Shown here one piece after another: positions 1 through 9,758 of a DNA stretch of 64,000 nt. The translations under genes and the position numbers were made by a program. Origin of the DNA: Pseudomonas graminis (lineage in GTDB: Bacteria; Pseudomonadota; Gammaproteobacteria; Pseudomonadales; Pseudomonadaceae); the NCBI RefSeq assembly GCF_900111735.1, contig NZ_FOHW01000012.1:62001-126000 (forward strand). The letters are read 5' to 3'. Each line of letters opens with the position of its first letter. Within the stretch, counting starts at the first letter, position 1. The notes under the pieces are model-generated. The model searched no databases. It saw only the letters and a list, made by a program, of their open reading frames with translations, and had not been told where the DNA came from.

Positions 1-1285
1 CGGTGTAGTTCGACGTCGCAGCGGGTAACGCGGCGGCGTAGGTCGGCCGCGGCAGGTAGCCGTGCAGGGCATCTTCAAGGCTCACAGGCGAGTAGTTGAG
101 GACGTCGCCGTACTGCGAGGATTCGCGATTGCGCTGGCGTGCAGCGTTCGCCCCCAGCGTGAGTTGATGTTCTCGACCGCCCAGCGTGAACGGCCCGCTC
201 AGCGAGTAGTCGCCACTGAGTTCGAGGCTCTTGTCCTTGTATTTGGAGCCCAGCCCGGTGTAACCGGTGGGTGAGGTGCTGTCGCCGTACATGTAGAACA
301 TCTCGGTGTCTTCGCGGTGCTCGGCGCCGGCGACGGTCAGCTTCGACCTCCAGTCGTTGGCGAAGGTGTGCTCCCACTCGGCAAACGCACGTTGCGTGTG
401 AACGTCCCAATGCACCCACGGCTGGGAAATATTGGCGTGGGTACTGCTGTAATGAATGGCGTTGCCATTGCCGTCGACCAGCGGCAGTGCGCCCCAGCTT
501 GAGCCATTGGCGTTGGTTTTCTGGTCTTCGTAACCAAGGGTCAGCGTGTCGCTGTCGCTCAGGTCGAACGCCAGCAGACCGCTGAAGATGTTCTTCTCGC
601 GGGAGTAACGATCAAGGTATGAGTTGCCGTTTTCGTTGGCGTAGATGACGCGCCCGCGCACGTTGCCCGAGTCGGTCAGAGGGCCTGAGACGTCGATGTC
701 CACCCGGCGTTTGTCCCAGGAACCGGCGGTCACATCAATCTTTGCCTGGGGATCGTAAGTCGGGCGTTTACGGATGAAGTTGACCGTGGCCGAGGGGTTG
801 CCGGCCCCGGACATCAAGCCGTTGGCGCCGTGAACGATATCCACCTGTTCGTAGGGCGCCAGGTCGATGTCGCCCACCAGCAAACCATTGGTCATCGGCA
901 TGGCCGTGCCGTCGTACTGGAAGTTGTTGATGTCGAAACCGCGGGCGGTGAAGTAGGTGCGGTCTGTTTCGACTTTCTGCACATTGACGCCGGGGGTGCT
1001 GGTCAATACGTCGCGGATGCTGTTGAGCTTGAAGTCATCCATTTGCCCGCGCTTGATGTTGGTCACACCCTGGGGTGTTTCTTGGTTGGTCAGGTCCAGC
1101 CGAGTGGTGGTGCTGCTGGGTTTACCCTGGTATCCCTGCGGGTTGCCAGTGTCGCCGTAGGTGGCGGTTGACGTCACGTCAGTAGCTGGCAGGCTGAGCG
1201 CTGTCTCTTCTGCATTCGCTGTGTTGAGCACGCTCAGGGCAATTAACGAAAGGGCCTTTGGGCAAAAGGGGATCGAGTGACGCAT
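1..1285 (-). CDS. TonB-dependent siderophore receptor (5' part, runs off the window)
   Basis: Reading the minus strand from an ATG at 1285 gives about 428 residues that stay open to the window edge, so the C-terminal barrel is missing. The first 25 or so residues look like a signal peptide ending near ANA. A plug domain follows directly, with no N-terminal signalling (STN) domain visible. Plug hallmarks are a segment around STPGVNVQKVE, then YFTARGFDINNFQYDG, and NGLMSGAGNPSATVNFIRKRP. These are typical of the FhuE/FoxA/FpvA type of ferric-siderophore receptor that imports iron chelates across the outer membrane. Fur-like sites lie just upstream, so iron-repressed expression is expected. The specific siderophore cannot be told from this part. 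Confidence 0.9.
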   Translation of the reverse strand, partial: MRHSIPFCPKALSLIALSVLNTANAEETALSLPATDVTSTATYGDTGNPQGYQGKPSSTTTRLDLTNQETPQGVTNIKRGQMDDFKLNSIRDVLTSTPGVNVQKVETDRTYFTARGFDINNFQYDGTAMPMTNGLLVGDIDLAPYEQVDIVHGANGLMSGAGNPSATVNFIRKRPTYDPQAKIDVTAGSWDKRRVDIDVSGPLTDSGNVRGRVIYANENGNSYLDRYSREKNIFSGLLAFDLSDSDTLTLGYEDQKTNANGSSWGALPLVDGNGNAIHYSSTHANISQPWVHWDVHTQRAFAEWEHTFANDWRSKLTVAGAEHREDTEMFYMYGDSTSPTGYTGLGSKYKDKSLELSGDYSLSGPFTLGGREHQLTLGANAARQRNRESSQYGDVLNYSPVSLEDALHGYLPRPTYAAALPAATSNYT

Positions 1286-1312
1286 GGCGGGCAAAGCTCC
1301 GGCGAATGTAAC

Positions 1313-1367
1313 AAATGATGATGGTTCTCAATTATCGGTAAGTTAATGTTGAGAATCAATGTCATTT
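1313..1367 (-). promoter_or_regulatory. Fur-box-like sites upstream of the siderophore receptor
   Basis: The 1347-1367 stretch (TGTTGAGAATCAATGTCATTT would be its core) closely follows the Pseudomonas Fur pattern AATGAGAAT..TT.TCA. A second, weaker match lies at 1313-1337 around GATGGTTCTCAATTATC. Both sit 30-80 bases before the receptor start on the minus strand. Known Fur biology fits a siderophore receptor; binding itself is inferred. Confidence 0.6.
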
Positions 1368-1503
1368 ATTCCTTGCGCAGGTGTTGCTTGTAGCGCTGAC
1401 CATGATCGCGTGCCCTTAACCCGCAGCATTAAAGCTTTGGCCCCGTCAGTCGAAACACCATAATTCGCAACCCATTTCATTACCTGGCACAGGGAACCGT
1501 GGC

Positions 1504-3300
1504 ATGCATGCGTTCAAGGCGTTGTACGAGTCCATCGAGCGGCAGTTTTTCGATTCTTTGACCAAGAAGCTGTCGAGCCTTTTTCTGATGGTGGTGGTGA
1601 GTGCCGTGGTGTACTGGGTGGCTGTGAGCCTGCGCGCGGACATTCTGCTGCAGTTGCGCAGCGCGCAGCTGCCGGCGGGGACCCTCAGCGTTATCGAGGG
1701 CAAACTCGATGTGCTGAGCAATGCCATTCTAGGCAGCACGCTGTTTACCCTGTGTCTGGTCAGCTTCATGGTCTGGTATTTCCGGCACTTGATCGTGCGG
1801 CCGGTGACCCAGATGACCCTGGCGCTGGAAGGCATTGCCAATGGCGAGGGCGACCTGTCCAAGGACTTGCCGCTGTTGACCCACGATGAAATTCGCGTGC
1901 TGGCGAGCACCTGCAACCGCTTTCTCGCCAAGCAGCGGGAGATCATCAGCAGCGTTCAGGCGCTGACCGTGCACATTGCCGTGGAGTCCGCGCGCTCGTT
2001 GAAAAACATCAGTGATTCCAGCGACAGTGCGACCCATCAGGCGCGCTTCGCCAGGGAAGTCATGGAGCAGAGCAACGACGCAGTCGGGCGGATTGCCGAG
2101 GTGTCCCGGCAGACCCAGGGCATTTCCGGGACCACCGCGCAGAACCTCAGCATGGCCCGCGATTCCTATACCGAACTGCTGGAAGTCACGGGCAACATCA
2201 GTGAGATTTCCACCAGCCTGAATGAGTTCGGCACGCTGGTTTCGGCGCTGAACCAACGCTCATCGAGCATCAAATCCATCGTCGGGCTGATTCAACAGAT
2301 TTCCTCGCAGACCAACCTTCTGGCGCTCAACGCGGCGATCGAGGCGGCGCGTGCGGGGGAGAGCGGGCGTGGTTTCGCGGTGGTTGCCGACGAAGTCCGG
2401 ACCCTGGCCCAGAACGTCAGCCGCGCCACCGAGGACATTTCCCAGAACATCGACGCCATGTTGCTGGAAGTCAGCTCGACCCACGAGCAGACCACTCAGA
2501 TCAGTCATAGCGCCCGGGAAACCCAGAAAGTGGTCGAGCGCGCGTCGGGACATTTTGAAAGCATGATCGGCGACTTTGAATCCACCCACATCAAGCTGGA
2601 GGACATCGCCTCGCACATCTTGCAGTTCGCCGACAGCAACACCGGCATCAACAACCGCGTCACCCAGATTCACGCGGACAGCCAGTCCATCGACCAGCGC
2701 ATGCAGCATTCCGCCACCGCCACCCGCGATCTGTCGGGCGTGGCTGAAAAGGTCCAGGCGCTGCTGGGCCGGTTTGTCCTTGGGCATGGCGCGCTGGACG
2801 CCGGCATTACCCGCGCCAGTCATTGCCGTGACCGGCTCCAGGTGCGTCTGGCCGCGCTGCAACGTGAGGGCGTTAACCTGTTCGATCAGAACTACAAACT
2901 GATTCCCGGTACCGATCCCAAGCAATACACGACCAGCTACAGCGAGCGCTTCGCCCAGATCTGTCAGGAAGAGTGCGACGCGCTGACTAAAGGCACGCTG
3001 GGGGGCAAGGTCACCTTCATCGTCGACACCAAGGGCTACTGCCCGGTGAATAACAGCTGGGTGTCGAAAAAACCTACGGGCGATCGGGCTATAGACCTAC
3101 CGGTCTGCCGGAACAAGCGCATGTTTTCCGACCCCATCGGCCTGCGCGCAGCGGCTAACAAACAGCGCTTCCTGCTGCAAACGTACCTGCGCGACACTGG
3201 CGAAATCATGACCGAAATCGACGTGCCGTTCTTCTTCGACGGTCGTCATTGGGGCAACTTGCGCATGGGCTTCGATGCCTCGCAATTACTGGCCGAATAA
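1504..3300 (+). CDS. Methyl-accepting chemotaxis protein with C-terminal cytoplasmic sensor-like domain
   Basis: The 598-residue protein has two membrane segments (about 25-45 and 75-95) separated by only about 30 residues, so there is no real periplasmic ligand domain. A HAMP-like linker follows (98-150), then the chemoreceptor signalling coiled coil whose conserved tip ([15 protein letters not shown], about 272-286) binds CheA/CheW. After the coiled coil, residues about 430-598 form an extra domain with the signature [36 protein letters not shown] and HWGNLRMGF. That domain is known as the C-terminal sensor of many other chemoreceptors. Cysteines at about 441, 487, 491, 513 and 535 stand out. 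Sensing is therefore probably cytoplasmic. AGGGAAC lies about 8 bases before the ATG at 1504. Ligand unknown. Confidence 0.92.
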   Translation: MHAFKALYESIERQFFDSLTKKLSSLFLMVVVSAVVYWVAVSLRADILLQLRSAQLPAGTLSVIEGKLDVLSNAILGSTLFTLCLVSFMVWYFRHLIVRPVTQMTLALEGIANGEGDLSKDLPLLTHDEIRVLASTCNRFLAKQREIISSVQALTVHIAVESARSLKNISDSSDSATHQARFAREVMEQSNDAVGRIAEVSRQTQGISGTTAQNLSMARDSYTELLEVTGNISEISTSLNEFGTLVSALNQRSSSIKSIVGLIQQISSQTNLLALNAAIEAARAGESGRGFAVVADEVRTLAQNVSRATEDISQNIDAMLLEVSSTHEQTTQISHSARETQKVVERASGHFESMIGDFESTHIKLEDIASHILQFADSNTGINNRVTQIHADSQSIDQRMQHSATATRDLSGVAEKVQALLGRFVLGHGALDAGITRASHCRDRLQVRLAALQREGVNLFDQNYKLIPGTDPKQYTTSYSERFAQICQEECDALTKGTLGGKVTFIVDTKGYCPVNNSWVSKKPTGDRAIDLPVCRNKRMFSDPIGLRAAANKQRFLLQTYLRDTGEIMTEIDVPFFFDGRHWGNLRMGFDASQLLAE

Positions 3301-3387
3301 CAGCGACCCACGCCAATGCCCAGCGACTGATCAGCCGGTCGCGGGCATCGTCGTTCCTGCGCGGGCGAGCGTGGCGTCAGCAGGTGC

Positions 3388-3780
3388 TCAGTTCACCGTG
3401 ATGACGCAATCGAAGCTGCGCTCTGGCGCTACTTCTGGAGCCCAGGGCTGTCGATAGACCATCATCAGATGGCCCGTGCCGGGATTGGCGGCTCGGTAGC
3501 GCCAGACTGACTGACCGCCTTCACCGACCAATCCGACGTCTTTGGAAGAATTAAATACCTCAGGCCCGAGGCTGCCGAGTATCGACGGCGCCGGGTTTTG
3601 CACCAGCCAGCGGTAACCGGTCGTGGGATTGCTGGGCAGCATCAGCATGAGGGTCTGGCCGGTTTTGAGGGTGAGGGGGCAGTCTTGCTGATCGTCGAGG
3701 GAAACGATTTGTCTAGGCGTCTGGGCGCAGGCGGCAAGGAGGGAAAGGCTGAGCGGGACGAGCAGGCGGGCGGGGGTCAT
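3388..3780 (-). CDS. Chagasin-type (I42) protease-inhibitor lipoprotein
   Basis: From the ATG at 3780 the product is 130 residues. It starts with a lipoprotein signal peptide and the lipobox LAAC at about residue 18, so it should be lipid-anchored in the envelope. The mature part shows the three loops of chagasin-family cysteine-protease inhibitors: NPTTGYRW, a G..G...WRYRA strand, and a loop around YRQPWAP. Family members block papain-like cysteine proteases; the target here is unknown. An upstream in-frame extension exists, but GGAG seven bases before the ATG at 3780 and the signal peptide support this start. It stands alone, convergent with the chemoreceptor gene. Confidence 0.82.
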   Translation of the reverse strand: MTPARLLVPLSLSLLAACAQTPRQIVSLDDQQDCPLTLKTGQTLMLMLPSNPTTGYRWLVQNPAPSILGSLGPEVFNSSKDVGLVGEGGQSVWRYRAANPGTGHLMMVYRQPWAPEVAPERSFDCVITVN

Positions 3781-3890
3781 GAAGGCTCCGGTCATAGGCA
3801 ACATGGGAGGGAGCATAACCGAAGATTCAGAAACCTGGCAGAAGGTCGCCTGGTGTACATGCGGAGCTGGCGGGTGACGCAGTACAAATT

Positions 3891-3981
3891 GCAGGAGCGC
3901 GCTTGCCCGCGAAGACGCAGGCACGAACGACGAATATGCGTCGGATCAGCCGGCCTCTTCGCGGGCAAGCGCGCTCCTACA
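3891..3981. repeat. REP hairpin pair
   Basis: GCAGGAGCGCGCTTGCCCGC on the left and its complement GCGGGCAAGCGCGCTCCTAC on the right enclose about 50 bases. The same arms recur near 18.9, 27.7 and 43.1 kb. It lies between the I42 gene and the end of lon. Confidence 0.85.
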
Positions 3982-4054
3982 AGTTCTGCGCTAGCGCAGC
4001 GCTGACGTTCGGCGTTGGCCGGTCGTCGCCGCTGCGCAGTCGCGGAGGCTGTGC

Positions 4055-6472
4055 TTAAAACAATATCTTCGCCACATCCGCAAAGCGTTTGGCGAAGTGC
4101 GCGGTGATGCCTTCTTTCAGGTAATCCGGCAGTTCTTCAAAGTTGCCGCGGTTGGCTTCCGGCAGGATCAGTTCGTAGATCTTCTGCCGACGCGCCGCGA
4201 TCACCTTCTCCCGCACGCCGCCAATCGGCAGTACGTGCCCGGTCAGGGTCAGTTCGCCGGTCATGGCCACGCCTTTTTTCGGCGCCTGATTACGCGCCAG
4301 GGACAGCAGCGCGCTGGCCATGGTCACGCCGGCACTTGGCCCGTCTTTGGGCGTCGCACCCTCTGGCACGTGCAGGTGAACGAAGGCTTCGTCGAAGAAG
4401 CTCTTATCGCCGCCAAACTTCGCCAGATTCGAGCTGACGTAGCTGTAGGCGATTTCGGCAGATTCCTTCATCACGTCGCCTAACTGGCCGGTGAGCTTGA
4501 AGCCGCGGTTGAGCGTATGGATGCGCGTGGCTTCGATCGGCAGCGTCGCGCCACCCATGCTGGTCCAGGCCAGGCCGGTGATCACGCCGGTGCCCGACAA
4601 CACTTGCTCATTGCGGAACACCGCCATGCCCAGCGAGGCTTCCAGCTCTTTCGGGCCGATTTTGACCACGGTGTCCGGGTTGTCCAGCAGCTTGACCACG
4701 GCCTTTCGCACCAACTTGCCCAGCTGTTTTTCCAGCTGCCGCACGCCGGCTTCCCGCGCGTACCCTTCAATCACCGCGCGAAGTGCACTGTCGCTGATCA
4801 TCAGGCTGTTTTTCGAGACACCGGCCTTGGCCAGTTGCTTGGGCCACAGATGGCGTTTGGCGATGGCGAGCTTTTCTTCGGTGATATAGCCGGACAGGCG
4901 AATCACTTCCATACGGTCCAGCAGCGGGCCGGGAATCGAATCCAGGGTGTTCGCGGTGCAAATGAACAGCACCTTCGAAAGATCCAGACGCAGGTCGAGG
5001 TAGTGGTCCAGGAATTCGACGTTCTGCTCCGGGTCCAGGGTTTCGAGCAGCGCCGAGGCCGGGTCGCCCTGGAAGCTCTGGCCCATCTTGTCGATCTCGT
5101 CGAGCATGATGACCGGGTTCATCACTTCCACGTCTTTCAGCGCCTGCACCAGCTTGCCCGGTTGGGCGCCGATGTAGGTGCGACGGTGGCCTTTGATCTC
5201 GGCCTCGTCGCGCATGCCGCCGACGCTGAAACGGTAGAACGGACGGCCCAGGGATTCTGCGATTGACTTGCCAACGCTGGTTTTACCTACGCCCGGCGGG
5301 CCGACCAGCAGCACGATGGAACCGGAGATTTCGCCTTTGTAGGCGCCGACGGCGAGGAACTCGAGAATGCGGCTCTTGATGTCATCAAGGCCGGCGTGGT
5401 GCTGATCGAGCACCTTGCGCGCATGTTTCAGGTCGAGCTTGTCGTCACCGAACACGCCCCACGGCACCGAGCTTGCCCAGTCCAGGTAGTTGCGCGTGAC
5501 GGCGTACTCCGGCGAGCCGGTTTCCAGCACCGACAGCTTGTTGATCTCTTCGTCGATGCGCTTGCGTGCCTGCGGCGGCAGGGTCTTGCCCACCAGACGC
5601 TCTTCGAACTGTTCGATGTCAGCGCTGCGATCGTCCTTGGTCAGACCCAGCTCCTGCTGAATGACCTTCAGTTGTTCCTTGAGGAAGAATTCGCGCTGAT
5701 GCTCGCCGATCTTGCGGTTCACTTCGGCGGAGATTTCTTTCTGCAGGCGAGCAACTTCGACTTCCTTGCGCAGCATCGGCAGGACTTTTTCCATGCGCTT
5801 GAGCACGGGCACGCAGTCGAGCACCTGCTGCAGTTCGACGCCCGTGGCGGAGGTCAGGGCAGCGGCGAAATCCGTGAGCGGGGAAGGATCGTTGGGGCTG
5901 AAGCGATTGAGGTAGTTCTTCAATTCTTCGCTGTACAGCGGATTGAGCGGTAGCAGTTCCTTGATCGCATTGATCAGCGCCATGCCGTAGGCCTTGACCT
6001 CATCGGTCGGCTCGTTAGGCTGGTGCGGGTATTCGACCTCCACCAGAAACGGCGGGCGGTGATGCTTGAGCCAGGTCTTGATGCGCACGCGGCTCAGGCC
6101 CTGGGCGACGAACTGCAGCTTGCCGTTTTCACGGCTGGCGTGGTGCACCTTGACCAGCGTGCCGTACTCCGGCAACGCCTTGGTGTCGAAATGACGGGGG
6201 TCGTCGGGCGGGGTGTCCATGAAAAACAGCGCCAGCGAGTGGTGATCAGACTTGCTGACCAGCTCCAGCGTTTCGGCCCAGGGCTCTTCATTGACGATGA
6301 CCGGCAGCACTTGTGCGGGAAAGAAGGGACGATTGTGGATCGGGATGATGTACACCTGATCCGGTAGATTCTGGCCGGGAAGGGCGAGACGCTTACTGTC
6401 GGAGCCGAGGATTTCGTGCTCGTGATCGTCGTCCGGGTGCGGCTGGTTGGCGTCGGATTGCTGGTCGCTCAT
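4055..6472 (-). CDS. lon: ATP-dependent Lon protease
   Basis: The 805-residue cytoplasmic protease unfolds and degrades damaged and regulatory proteins using ATP. All LonA parts are present: an N-terminal substrate-binding domain (about 38-230), a coiled middle region, Walker A GPPGVGKTS (391-399), Walker B VIMLDEIDK (about 455-463), and the protease domain with the catalytic pair Ser714 in DGPSAG and Lys757 in GGVREK. Pseudomonads usually carry two LonA genes; the acidic start and the segment YIIPIHNRPFFPAQVLP recall the second one (PA0779/AsrA type) rather than the clpX-linked gene, but that assignment is from memory. A sigma-32-like promoter lies just upstream, so heat-shock induction is likely. 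Confidence 0.93.
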   Translation of the reverse strand: MSDQQSDANQPHPDDDHEHEILGSDSKRLALPGQNLPDQVYIIPIHNRPFFPAQVLPVIVNEEPWAETLELVSKSDHHSLALFFMDTPPDDPRHFDTKALPEYGTLVKVHHASRENGKLQFVAQGLSRVRIKTWLKHHRPPFLVEVEYPHQPNEPTDEVKAYGMALINAIKELLPLNPLYSEELKNYLNRFSPNDPSPLTDFAAALTSATGVELQQVLDCVPVLKRMEKVLPMLRKEVEVARLQKEISAEVNRKIGEHQREFFLKEQLKVIQQELGLTKDDRSADIEQFEERLVGKTLPPQARKRIDEEINKLSVLETGSPEYAVTRNYLDWASSVPWGVFGDDKLDLKHARKVLDQHHAGLDDIKSRILEFLAVGAYKGEISGSIVLLVGPPGVGKTSVGKSIAESLGRPFYRFSVGGMRDEAEIKGHRRTYIGAQPGKLVQALKDVEVMNPVIMLDEIDKMGQSFQGDPASALLETLDPEQNVEFLDHYLDLRLDLSKVLFICTANTLDSIPGPLLDRMEVIRLSGYITEEKLAIAKRHLWPKQLAKAGVSKNSLMISDSALRAVIEGYAREAGVRQLEKQLGKLVRKAVVKLLDNPDTVVKIGPKELEASLGMAVFRNEQVLSGTGVITGLAWTSMGGATLPIEATRIHTLNRGFKLTGQLGDVMKESAEIAYSYVSSNLAKFGGDKSFFDEAFVHLHVPEGATPKDGPSAGVTMASALLSLARNQAPKKGVAMTGELTLTGHVLPIGGVREKVIAARRQKIYELILPEANRGNFEELPDYLKEGITAHFAKRFADVAKILF

Positions 6473-6502
6473 GGGGCACCTGCATAAATGGAGATGAGCC
6501 TT

Positions 6503-6531
6503 AGATGGGGCGCAAGGCCTCAGGTTTCAAT
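6503..6531 (-). promoter_or_regulatory. Sigma-32 (heat-shock) promoter of lon
   Basis: On the minus strand ATTGAAA (6531-6525) is followed after 14 bases by CCCCATCT (6510-6503). This matches the RpoH consensus CTTGAAA-N11-16-CCCCATNT in all but one position. Transcription would start near 6495, about 20 bases before the lon ATG. Confidence 0.75.
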
Positions 6532-6730
6532 AGCGTCGGTCGATAGCAATGACTAAGCACGCTGATTTAAAAACTTGTGTGGCGTTGCACCAGGCCGTGG
6601 TATCCCATAAGTGATCGCCACGTGCTTTGCTGGAAGTCCGTCTGAAATCGCTGACCGTCGATCTGTGGGCTACGCTGGAAATCATTGCCAAGTAGGCTCT
6701 CTGCGGGCCTCGTTGTCTGGAACACCTGTC

Positions 6731-7402
6731 ATGCGCCACGTTTTTATTTCATTGTTGCTGGTTGTAACCGCGCTGCATGGCAATCTCGCCGGTGCGGCGA
6801 GCCTGACCGCGGAATTCGTCGATGCGCAGGGCAAGCCGCTCCCCGATGCGGTGCTCACCCTGCGCGGCGAAACTGCGCCGACGGCCGGGACGCTGAAAGC
6901 CGACATGGACCAGCGCGATGTGCAATTTGCCCCCCACGTGCTGGCGGTGCGAACTGGTACGGAAATCAGATTCCCCAACAGCGATCAAATCCGCCATCAA
7001 GTGTATTCGTTCTCGACGCCCAAGCGCTTCGAACTACGGTTGTATAAAGATACTCCGACGGCCCCTGTGCTTTTCGACAAGCCGGGCGTGGTCGTGCTCG
7101 GCTGCAACGTGCACGACAACATGCTCGGGTATGTGTACGTCACCGACGATGGGTGGTTCGGCGTGAGCAATGACAAGGGCATGCTGAGCCTGGATCAAGT
7201 GCCTGCCGGTCACTACACCGTCACCCTCTGGCATCCCCAGGCCGCCGACATGCTGCCCGTGTCCGGTGGCGACATCGACATTCCCGCCGGCGGCCTCAAG
7301 CAACGGTTTAGCATTGCCGTGCAGCCCGACGCCGATAACACCCCCGCCGCGCCACCGTCCAGCGCGTTCGGCGATGCCTTTCATAAAGCGGCCCACGAAT
7401 GA
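6731..7402 (+). CDS. Secreted cupredoxin-like protein (often called methylamine utilization protein)
   Basis: From the ATG at 6731 the product is 223 residues with a cleavable signal peptide (MRHVFISLLLVVTALHGNLA region), so it acts in the periplasm. The mature part looks like a plastocyanin-type cupredoxin. A first histidine lies in IRHQVYSFS and the copper loop GCNVHDNMLGYVYV supplies Cys, His and Met. An earlier in-frame start would put 40 extra residues before the signal peptide and is rejected. Its stop overlaps the next ATG by four bases, opening a four-gene operon. The usual label, methylamine utilization, is only an inherited name; no methylamine dehydrogenase genes are nearby. Confidence 0.82.
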   Translation: MRHVFISLLLVVTALHGNLAGAASLTAEFVDAQGKPLPDAVLTLRGETAPTAGTLKADMDQRDVQFAPHVLAVRTGTEIRFPNSDQIRHQVYSFSTPKRFELRLYKDTPTAPVLFDKPGVVVLGCNVHDNMLGYVYVTDDGWFGVSNDKGMLSLDQVPAGHYTVTLWHPQAADMLPVSGGDIDIPAGGLKQRFSIAVQPDADNTPAAPPSSAFGDAFHKAAHE

Positions 7403-9744
7403 AGGTGCGCATCAGCTTCCAGGCGCGGATTGCCGGCGTGTTGATCATGCTGCTGCTGATCGTGGTCTTCGCCGTGTTTATTGCGGTGAGAGCTGCGACC
7501 CAGGACGCGGTGCGCAAACAGGCCCAGGCGCAGCTTGAGGTCGGCACCCGGGTGTTTGAAGGCTTGCTGGAAATGCGTGGCAAACGGCTGCGCGACGCCG
7601 TGCAGTTGCTGTCCACCGATTTTGGCTTCCGTGACGCCGTGGCGTCCGCAGATTCGGCGACCATTCGCTCGGTGCTGCTCAACCACGGCGCCAGAATCAA
7701 CGCCAATGACATGTTTCTGCTGGGCATGGACGGCACGGTCATGGCCAGCACCGTCGCGCAGATCCCCGAAGGCTCGCCGTTCCCCTACATTCAGGCGTTG
7801 CGTGAGCTCAAGGGCAAGAACCAGTCGATGCTGATCGTGCCGTTGCAGGGCCAGCCTCACTTGCTGGTGGAAAGCACCGTGCTCGCGCCGTTGCCGATCG
7901 CCCGCGTGGTGATGGGCTTCAGCATGGACGGTGATCTGGCACAGGAACTGCGCTCGTTGAGCGGTTTGCAGGTGTCGTTTCTGTCGATCGTGCAAAAGCA
8001 GCCGGGCCAGATGATCAGCACCCAGCCAGCTCCGCTGTTCGACAGCCTGCGCGGGGTGATGATGAACCCGCCCAGCGACGAGATGCAGATGACCGAGCAT
8101 CAGAGTCAGAGTTTTCTGAGCAAAACCCTGCGGCTGGGGAGCAACAGCGACAGCGAGGTTGTGGCCCTGCTGCAGAGCCCGCTGGATCAGGCCATGCAGG
8201 CATTCGCGCCGCTGGATAAGACGCTGTTCTGGATCACTGTCGTGGCGTTGGCCTGTTCGCTGGTCGGCGCGTTGTTACTGGCGCGCAGCCTGTCGCGGCC
8301 GGTCAGTGCCCTGGCCCAGGCGGCCCGGCGTATTGGTGAAGGTGATTACGCCACGCCGGTGGTGATGGATCGGCGGGACGAACTGGGCCTGCTCGCCAGC
8401 GCTATCAATTCGATGCAGAGCGGGATCGCCGAGCGTGAGCTGCAGCTGGCGCACAACGCCTTGCATGATTCACTCACCGGTCTGCCTAATCGCGCGTTGG
8501 TCATGGAGCGCCTCGGCAGCGCAGTGGTTGCCCAACGGCCTGTGGCGCTGCTTTATCTGGGCATCGATAACTTCCGCGCGATCAGTGCCAACGTCGGTCT
8601 TGAGGGCGTCGAGCAACTGCTGCGGATCATAAGCGAGCAACTGCAAGAGCCGCTGCGTCCCGGCGATACGGTGGCGCGGCTGTCCGACAACGAATTTCTG
8701 CTGCTGGTGCAAAACGCCGAGACCGACAGCGCCGTCGCGGTGGCTGACCGGCTGCAGCGTTTATTGGTCAAGCCCCAGCGCATCGGCGAGCAGGACATCG
8801 CGATGGATGCCTGCATCGGCATCGCGGCCTATCCGGCCAATGGCGATTCGGCGACCGAACTGCTCAGGCGAGCGTCTATTGCGCGGCAGGACGCGGCGCA
8901 GTTGCCGGGGCGCCTGCAGGTCTATGTGGACGGTCGGGATGTCGCCCACTTGCGCCAGATCAGCCTCATCCGCGACCTGCGTCAGGCCGCGCGCAACGGT
9001 GAACTGTCGCTGCATTACCAGCCCAAACTGGACATCCGCAACGGCCGGGTCACTCAGGCCGAAGCCTTGCTGCGCTGGCAGCACCCGCAATTCGGATCGG
9101 TATCGCCGGCCGAGTTCATCCTGCTGGCAGAACGCACCGGCAGTATTCAGATCCTTACCAACTGGGTGATCGAAGAAGCGCTGCGTCAATTGGCCGAGTG
9201 GGCACAGCGCGGTCTGGTTCTGCAGGTCTCGGTGAATATCTCGGCGGACGACCTGTTGGACGGCAATCTGCCTGACCGCGTTGCTGCGCTCCTCAAGCTG
9301 TACCGCGTGCCGGCTGAACAGTTGATTTTCGAGATCACCGAGAGCGCGATCATGCGCGAGCCCGAGCAGTCTCTAAAAGTGCTCAATCGCCTGCGCGAAT
9401 TCGGCATCAGCCTGTCGGTGGATGACTTCGGCACCGGTTACTCCTCGCTGGCGCACCTCAAGCGGCTGCCGGTGCAGGAATTGAAGATCGATCAGTCTTT
9501 CGTGCGCGATCTGGATGAAACCAGTGAAGACGCCGTGATCGTGCGGTCGACCATCGAGATGAGCCACAACCTGGGCCTGAAGGTGGTCGCCGAAGGCGTC
9601 GAGTACGAACACAGCCTGCGCTTGCTGGAGCGCTGGCACTGCGACACCGCGCAGGGTTACCTGATCAGTCGGCCGCTGAGTGCGAGCGCATTCGAAGCCT
9701 GGATTGCGCAGGCCCAGCTCCCACCTCGTATGACGATGCATTGA
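7399..9744 (+). CDS. Membrane c-di-GMP phosphodiesterase with degenerate GGDEF domain
   Basis: The 781-residue inner-membrane protein has a first membrane segment (about 11-30), a periplasmic sensor region (31-270), a second membrane segment (about 275-296) and a HAMP linker (297-350). The GGDEF-type domain (about 355-505) has SDNEF at 429-433 where the catalytic motif should be, so it is probably not a cyclase. The EAL domain (about 520-775) keeps EALLRW (555-560), the FEITES helix and DDFGTGYSSLAHL, which predicts active c-di-GMP hydrolysis. It overlaps the cupredoxin gene by ATGA and the next gene closely follows. The sensor may respond to the state of its periplasmic and outer-membrane operon partners; this is inference. 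Confidence 0.92.
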   Translation: MKVRISFQARIAGVLIMLLLIVVFAVFIAVRAATQDAVRKQAQAQLEVGTRVFEGLLEMRGKRLRDAVQLLSTDFGFRDAVASADSATIRSVLLNHGARINANDMFLLGMDGTVMASTVAQIPEGSPFPYIQALRELKGKNQSMLIVPLQGQPHLLVESTVLAPLPIARVVMGFSMDGDLAQELRSLSGLQVSFLSIVQKQPGQMISTQPAPLFDSLRGVMMNPPSDEMQMTEHQSQSFLSKTLRLGSNSDSEVVALLQSPLDQAMQAFAPLDKTLFWITVVALACSLVGALLLARSLSRPVSALAQAARRIGEGDYATPVVMDRRDELGLLASAINSMQSGIAERELQLAHNALHDSLTGLPNRALVMERLGSAVVAQRPVALLYLGIDNFRAISANVGLEGVEQLLRIISEQLQEPLRPGDTVARLSDNEFLLLVQNAETDSAVAVADRLQRLLVKPQRIGEQDIAMDACIGIAAYPANGDSATELLRRASIARQDAAQLPGRLQVYVDGRDVAHLRQISLIRDLRQAARNGELSLHYQPKLDIRNGRVTQAEALLRWQHPQFGSVSPAEFILLAERTGSIQILTNWVIEEALRQLAEWAQRGLVLQVSVNISADDLLDGNLPDRVAALLKLYRVPAEQLIFEITESAIMREPEQSLKVLNRLREFGISLSVDDFGTGYSSLAHLKRLPVQELKIDQSFVRDLDETSEDAVIVRSTIEMSHNLGLKVVAEGVEYEHSLRLLERWHCDTAQGYLISRPLSASAFEAWIAQAQLPPRMTMH

Positions 9745-9758
9745 TGGAACAGGGATTT

